Below, one piece after another: positions 61,917-64,000 of a DNA stretch of 64,000 bases (positions are counted from its first letter, which is position 1; each line of letters starts with the position of its first letter). The notes beneath the pieces were generated by a model, which did no database searches, was not told where the DNA came from, and was given only the letters and a program-made list of their open reading frames with translations. The stretch comes from JBMYTN01 sp049604415 (GTDB lineage: Bacteria; Pseudomonadota; Alphaproteobacteria; Rhodospirillales; Rhodospirillaceae), in the NCBI GenBank assembly GCA_049604415.1, contig JBMYTN010000013.1, positions 28,569 to 92,568 of the forward strand, read 5' to 3'. The position numbers and the translations under genes were made by a program.

Positions 61917-62313
61917 GGCTCTAGAGCGCTCTTAAGCCAAACACACCGCGAACGGGACCCGCATGGGATCGCCGCTGCTGTTCCCTGGGGATCAAGGCAG
62001 TGCCTCCTCCACCACCATGACGAAAGCGCTGGAATTATGCGAAGGCCCCGGCCCGGTCGCTGCCACCCGCTGCGCCGGAGCCGCATTGGCCGCCGGAGCC
62101 AAAACCCTGATCAGATTTGGTACTGCAGGTGGTCTTAGCCCCATGGTCGATCCAGGCGATCTGATCGGCCGAACAGGAGATTACCGCCGATGGTGGCCGG
62201 TACCCCGCCGCACTCAACAGCTTTCCCGAGGCATTGGGTATGCTAGGTCGGACTAACAAAACGGCGCAAAAAAATCATGCCCACGGCGGCTGAGGCGTTG
62301 TTGCTGGGGTAGG
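61917..62313 (+). pseudogene. degenerate second copy of the shc tail and hpnG
   Basis: From 61917 the sequence repeats the end of shc (GGGCTCTAG), the spacer and the hpnG start, ATGGGATCGCC at 61963. An internal deletion removes the segment after codon 4 until GATCAAGGCAGTGCC. Two bases are lost near 62166, which shifts the frame. A larger deletion joins the GCTAGGTCGGAC part directly to the hpnG 3' end, and a TAG closes at 62313. The aligned parts differ from hpnG at many third positions, so the copy is old or came from another strain. It cannot make a working enzyme. Confidence 0.88.
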
Positions 62314-62659
62314 ACGAACACCCCAAGAGGACGACTCCTGAAGAGTGGTTACCGCTTTATACCGCCCCCAATTCTGTACTCCTGATTGGTTCTAATCCGT
62401 ATAGTAGTGCTTTTAAGCGATAGTAAAATTATTTACACAATTAAAAATATATTTCTTGCATCTTTCTTATTACGGTTAAGAAACAAGCCTTGCCAGCAAG
62501 ACACATTCTGAAGCAGCATAATTCTGCTATCACGTGTATTAAAAAATGCCATGCGTCCCCTATCCACATCTTCGGACCGCAGTTCATCGTACTCTGATGG
62601 GCACAGACAACACACTCATAAATCTTTTGCTGGAAAAATAACCGCTAGGAGACTTAAAA
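62314..62659 (+). other. A+T-rich noncoding region before the lipoprotein operon
   Basis: This 346-base stretch has no gene. It is very A+T-rich: bases 62401-62460 contain only 13 G or C. It must contain the promoter of the two genes that follow, but I cannot point to a convincing -35/-10 pair. AGGAGA at 62647-62652 is the ribosome site for the lipoprotein. Confidence 0.45.
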
Positions 62660-63229
62660 ATGCAGGCATTAAAAACAAGCTCCCGCGTTTTCATATCGAC
62701 ATTTGTGCTTGGTATTTTCTCTTTCTTCGTCTCTGGCTGTGCGGTTCAATTTGAACCGGCCTATGATCAGGCAATTGTTAAAAAAGTCGAAAAGATTACT
62801 GAAGACACTCAAAAGTTATTTGTCAAACTCGAAAATGGAACTGAGCAAAGCGATCCTAGCTCTTTTAAAGACAGTTATGATTCTCTTGAGGCTCAAGCAA
62901 AAACATTAAGTTTAATGGTTGCAAAACGCCCTGATCCACAGAGTTTAACTTCAGCGCCTTTTCTTTCAGAACAGTCTGTCACGTTGCCAACAGATATAGC
63001 TCAAGAACTTGGAATCGATTCTAATATTCCAGGCAGTACAGACTGTAATTTAAAGAATTTTACCTCTGGATTGATGTGCAACTACATTCTTACAATCAAA
63101 AAAATGGAAAAAAAAGAAATATCTGACGGCCTGAGCTCCTTTGAGGTTGAGCTTTATTGGGCTTATATTGATGACATTCTAATTAATCTCTTACATTATG
63201 AAGGTACTGTACTAAACAGAAACCGGTAA
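62660..63229 (+). CDS. lipoprotein of unknown function
   Basis: A 189-residue protein with a lipoprotein signal (FISTFVLGIFSFFVSGC, lipobox VSGC, so Cys27). The mature part begins with a predicted coiled coil (AYDQAIVKKVEKITEDTQKLFVKL) and includes CNLKNFTSGLMCNYIL, where two Cys could pair. I do not recognise a family. AGGAGA seven bases before the ATG is a good site. The codon use and low G+C are unlike the chromosome around it, so it was probably acquired. It forms an operon with the next gene. Confidence 0.72.
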   Translation: MQALKTSSRVFISTFVLGIFSFFVSGCAVQFEPAYDQAIVKKVEKITEDTQKLFVKLENGTEQSDPSSFKDSYDSLEAQAKTLSLMVAKRPDPQSLTSAPFLSEQSVTLPTDIAQELGIDSNIPGSTDCNLKNFTSGLMCNYILTIKKMEKKEISDGLSSFEVELYWAYIDDILINLLHYEGTVLNRNR

Positions 63230-63244
63230 ATCAGGAGAAAAAAC

Positions 63245-63628
63245 ATGTCACTGTCGGAAACATTTGAACCAGTACTTGGAAATGTATTGGAACTAGGAAG
63301 AAATCTACTGAACCAAAATTTGGAACTAGCCCAGGGTTATTCAGAAAAGGCGCTCACCCGGATCATCAGTTTTGCAAAATTAATCGCAAAGGGAATTGCT
63401 CAGGGAGACATTGATACACGAGAAGGACTAGAAGATGCCTTAGACTATTTGAAGGCAATGGTTGCTCGATTTATACGTATGCTGATTGCCATAGCTTTGG
63501 TTACTGTTGAAAGATTCATAAATGGAGTGATCGAAATACTTCTCGGAGCAATTAAGACAGCCATTGGTGGGCTCGGCGCGGCTGCGGGCATTCCTCCTGT
63601 TATCTTGGGTGCTCTTGAATTGGAGTGA
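63245..63628 (+). CDS. small hydrophobic protein of unknown function
   Basis: A 127-residue protein. The first 70 residues are an amphipathic helical region (ELGRNLLNQNLELAQGYSE), followed by a strongly hydrophobic stretch (FIRMLIAIALVTVERFINGV) and a Gly/Ala-rich end (GAIKTAIGGLGAAAGIPPVI) that could insert in a membrane. I do not know the family. AGGAGA lies seven bases before the ATG, and the gene is 15 bases after the lipoprotein stop, so the two are coexpressed. A pore-forming or membrane-disturbing role is only a guess. Confidence 0.68.
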   Translation: MSLSETFEPVLGNVLELGRNLLNQNLELAQGYSEKALTRIISFAKLIAKGIAQGDIDTREGLEDALDYLKAMVARFIRMLIAIALVTVERFINGVIEILLGAIKTAIGGLGAAAGIPPVILGALELE

Positions 63629-63692
63629 CCAATTCTTACCATTTTCTGTACAAAGACGGTATTCACCTGACACTGCCTCCCTTTAAGTGCGA

Positions 63693-64000
63693 TCAAGCTG
63701 CATTCGCCTGAGCGGGTTTGGGCTTGGTGCTGGCCTCCTTGTTTTTTGGTTTGCAGATGCCCGCCTTGAATGCGGTTAGGGGCGTGCGCCCCTTCATACC
63801 GCGTCCTTGGTGGGGGCGCTTGGTATTGTAGTGAATCAGATAGGCATCCAGAGCGATTTGCATCTCATCGACGGTTTCGAACCAGGTTTTTCTGCCTTCA
63901 ATACGGAAGTGCTCATCAAGCAGAGTTCTGTGGAGCCGTTCCACAATGCCATTGGACTGCGGGCGTGAGACCTTGGTTCGCTTATGCTTGATGCCTTCAA
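63693..64000 (-). mobile_element. IS481-family transposase, C-terminal part (runs off the window)
   Basis: The minus-strand frame is open from the window end to the TGA at 63693. Read in that direction it gives GIKHKRTKVSRPQSNGIVER and then LHRTLLDEHFR, MQIALDAYLIHYNTKRPHQG and RGMKGRTPLTAF, the C-terminal half of an rve-type integrase core, matching IS481-type transposases. The N-terminal part is outside. The inner end of the element should lie between 63629 and 63692, where CCTGACACTGCC could be part of a terminal repeat, but a partner end is not visible. Confidence 0.88.

Noticed and set aside
61963..62256. Short intact HpnG-like protein
   Set aside because: It lacks most of the enzyme and ends after a frameshift; best read as part of a pseudogene.
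63629..63692. Defined terminal inverted repeat of the insertion sequence
   Set aside because: Only one end is inside the window, so no pair of repeats or target duplication can be shown.

Overview
The window is a contiguous stretch of a GC-rich alphaproteobacterial chromosome, most likely from a member of the Rhodospirillales. The evidence is a SAM-II riboswitch before metZ, a ChvI/ChvG two-component pair, an argD-argF-hslO operon, trpF-trpB-trpA-accD-folC on one strand, a phasin, a DUF3422 membrane protein and a large hopanoid (hpn) cluster. No rRNA, tRNA or CRISPR array was seen. Two runs of N (20314-20365 and 59132-59141) interrupt genes.

Layout. 1-7 kb: a YnjCD-type ABC transporter, riboswitch-controlled metZ, apaG, folE and trkH. 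7-13 kb (minus strand): a ParDE toxin-antitoxin pair, then the unit argD-argF-hslO-lipoprotein, then hldD. 13-22 kb: a UbiK-like protein, YbjN, proC, a TetR/COQ9-like protein beside a phasin, a CsaA-like protein, a Sel1-type periplasmic protein coupled to a REC-HPt protein, an OmpR-type regulator, an HU/IHF protein and a J-domain protein. 23-33 kb (minus): folC, accD, trpA, trpB, DUF3422, trpF, pyrF, chvG, chvI. 33-39 kb: copper and haem-related genes (PCuAC with a His-rich tail, DUF2946, HugZ-like), a GTP-type PEP carboxykinase, and a second ParDE pair whose toxin is broken by an amber codon and which lies between two nearly identical terminator hairpins. 39-50 kb: polA, a small zinc-finger protein, an orphan ABC ATPase, a lipase-like hydrolase, a PAS/PP2C phosphatase, an aldo/keto reductase and a diguanylate cyclase.

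50-59 kb is the hopanoid pathway: hpnC, an hpnB-hpnD gene fusion, hpnE, a cyclic-nucleotide-binding protein, squalene-hopene cyclase (shc) and hpnG. HpnC, the HpnD half and HpnE make squalene from farnesyl diphosphate, Shc cyclises it, and HpnG acts on the adenosylhopane side chain. The GT2 (HpnB) half is fused in one frame to the HpnD half, which is uncommon.

59-64 kb is accessory DNA, visibly poorer in G+C. It holds a third ParDE-like pair, a 692-residue TIR-LRR protein that looks like a single-gene immune receptor, a decayed second copy of the shc tail plus hpnG (61917-62313), a two-gene operon of unknown function (a lipoprotein and a small hydrophobic protein), and the 3' end of an IS481-type transposase running off the window. 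The island therefore sits between a good and a degraded copy of hpnG. The TIR-LRR gene and its bracketing duplication are the most promising undescribed elements here; the HpnB-HpnD fusion is the most interesting feature of the core genome.
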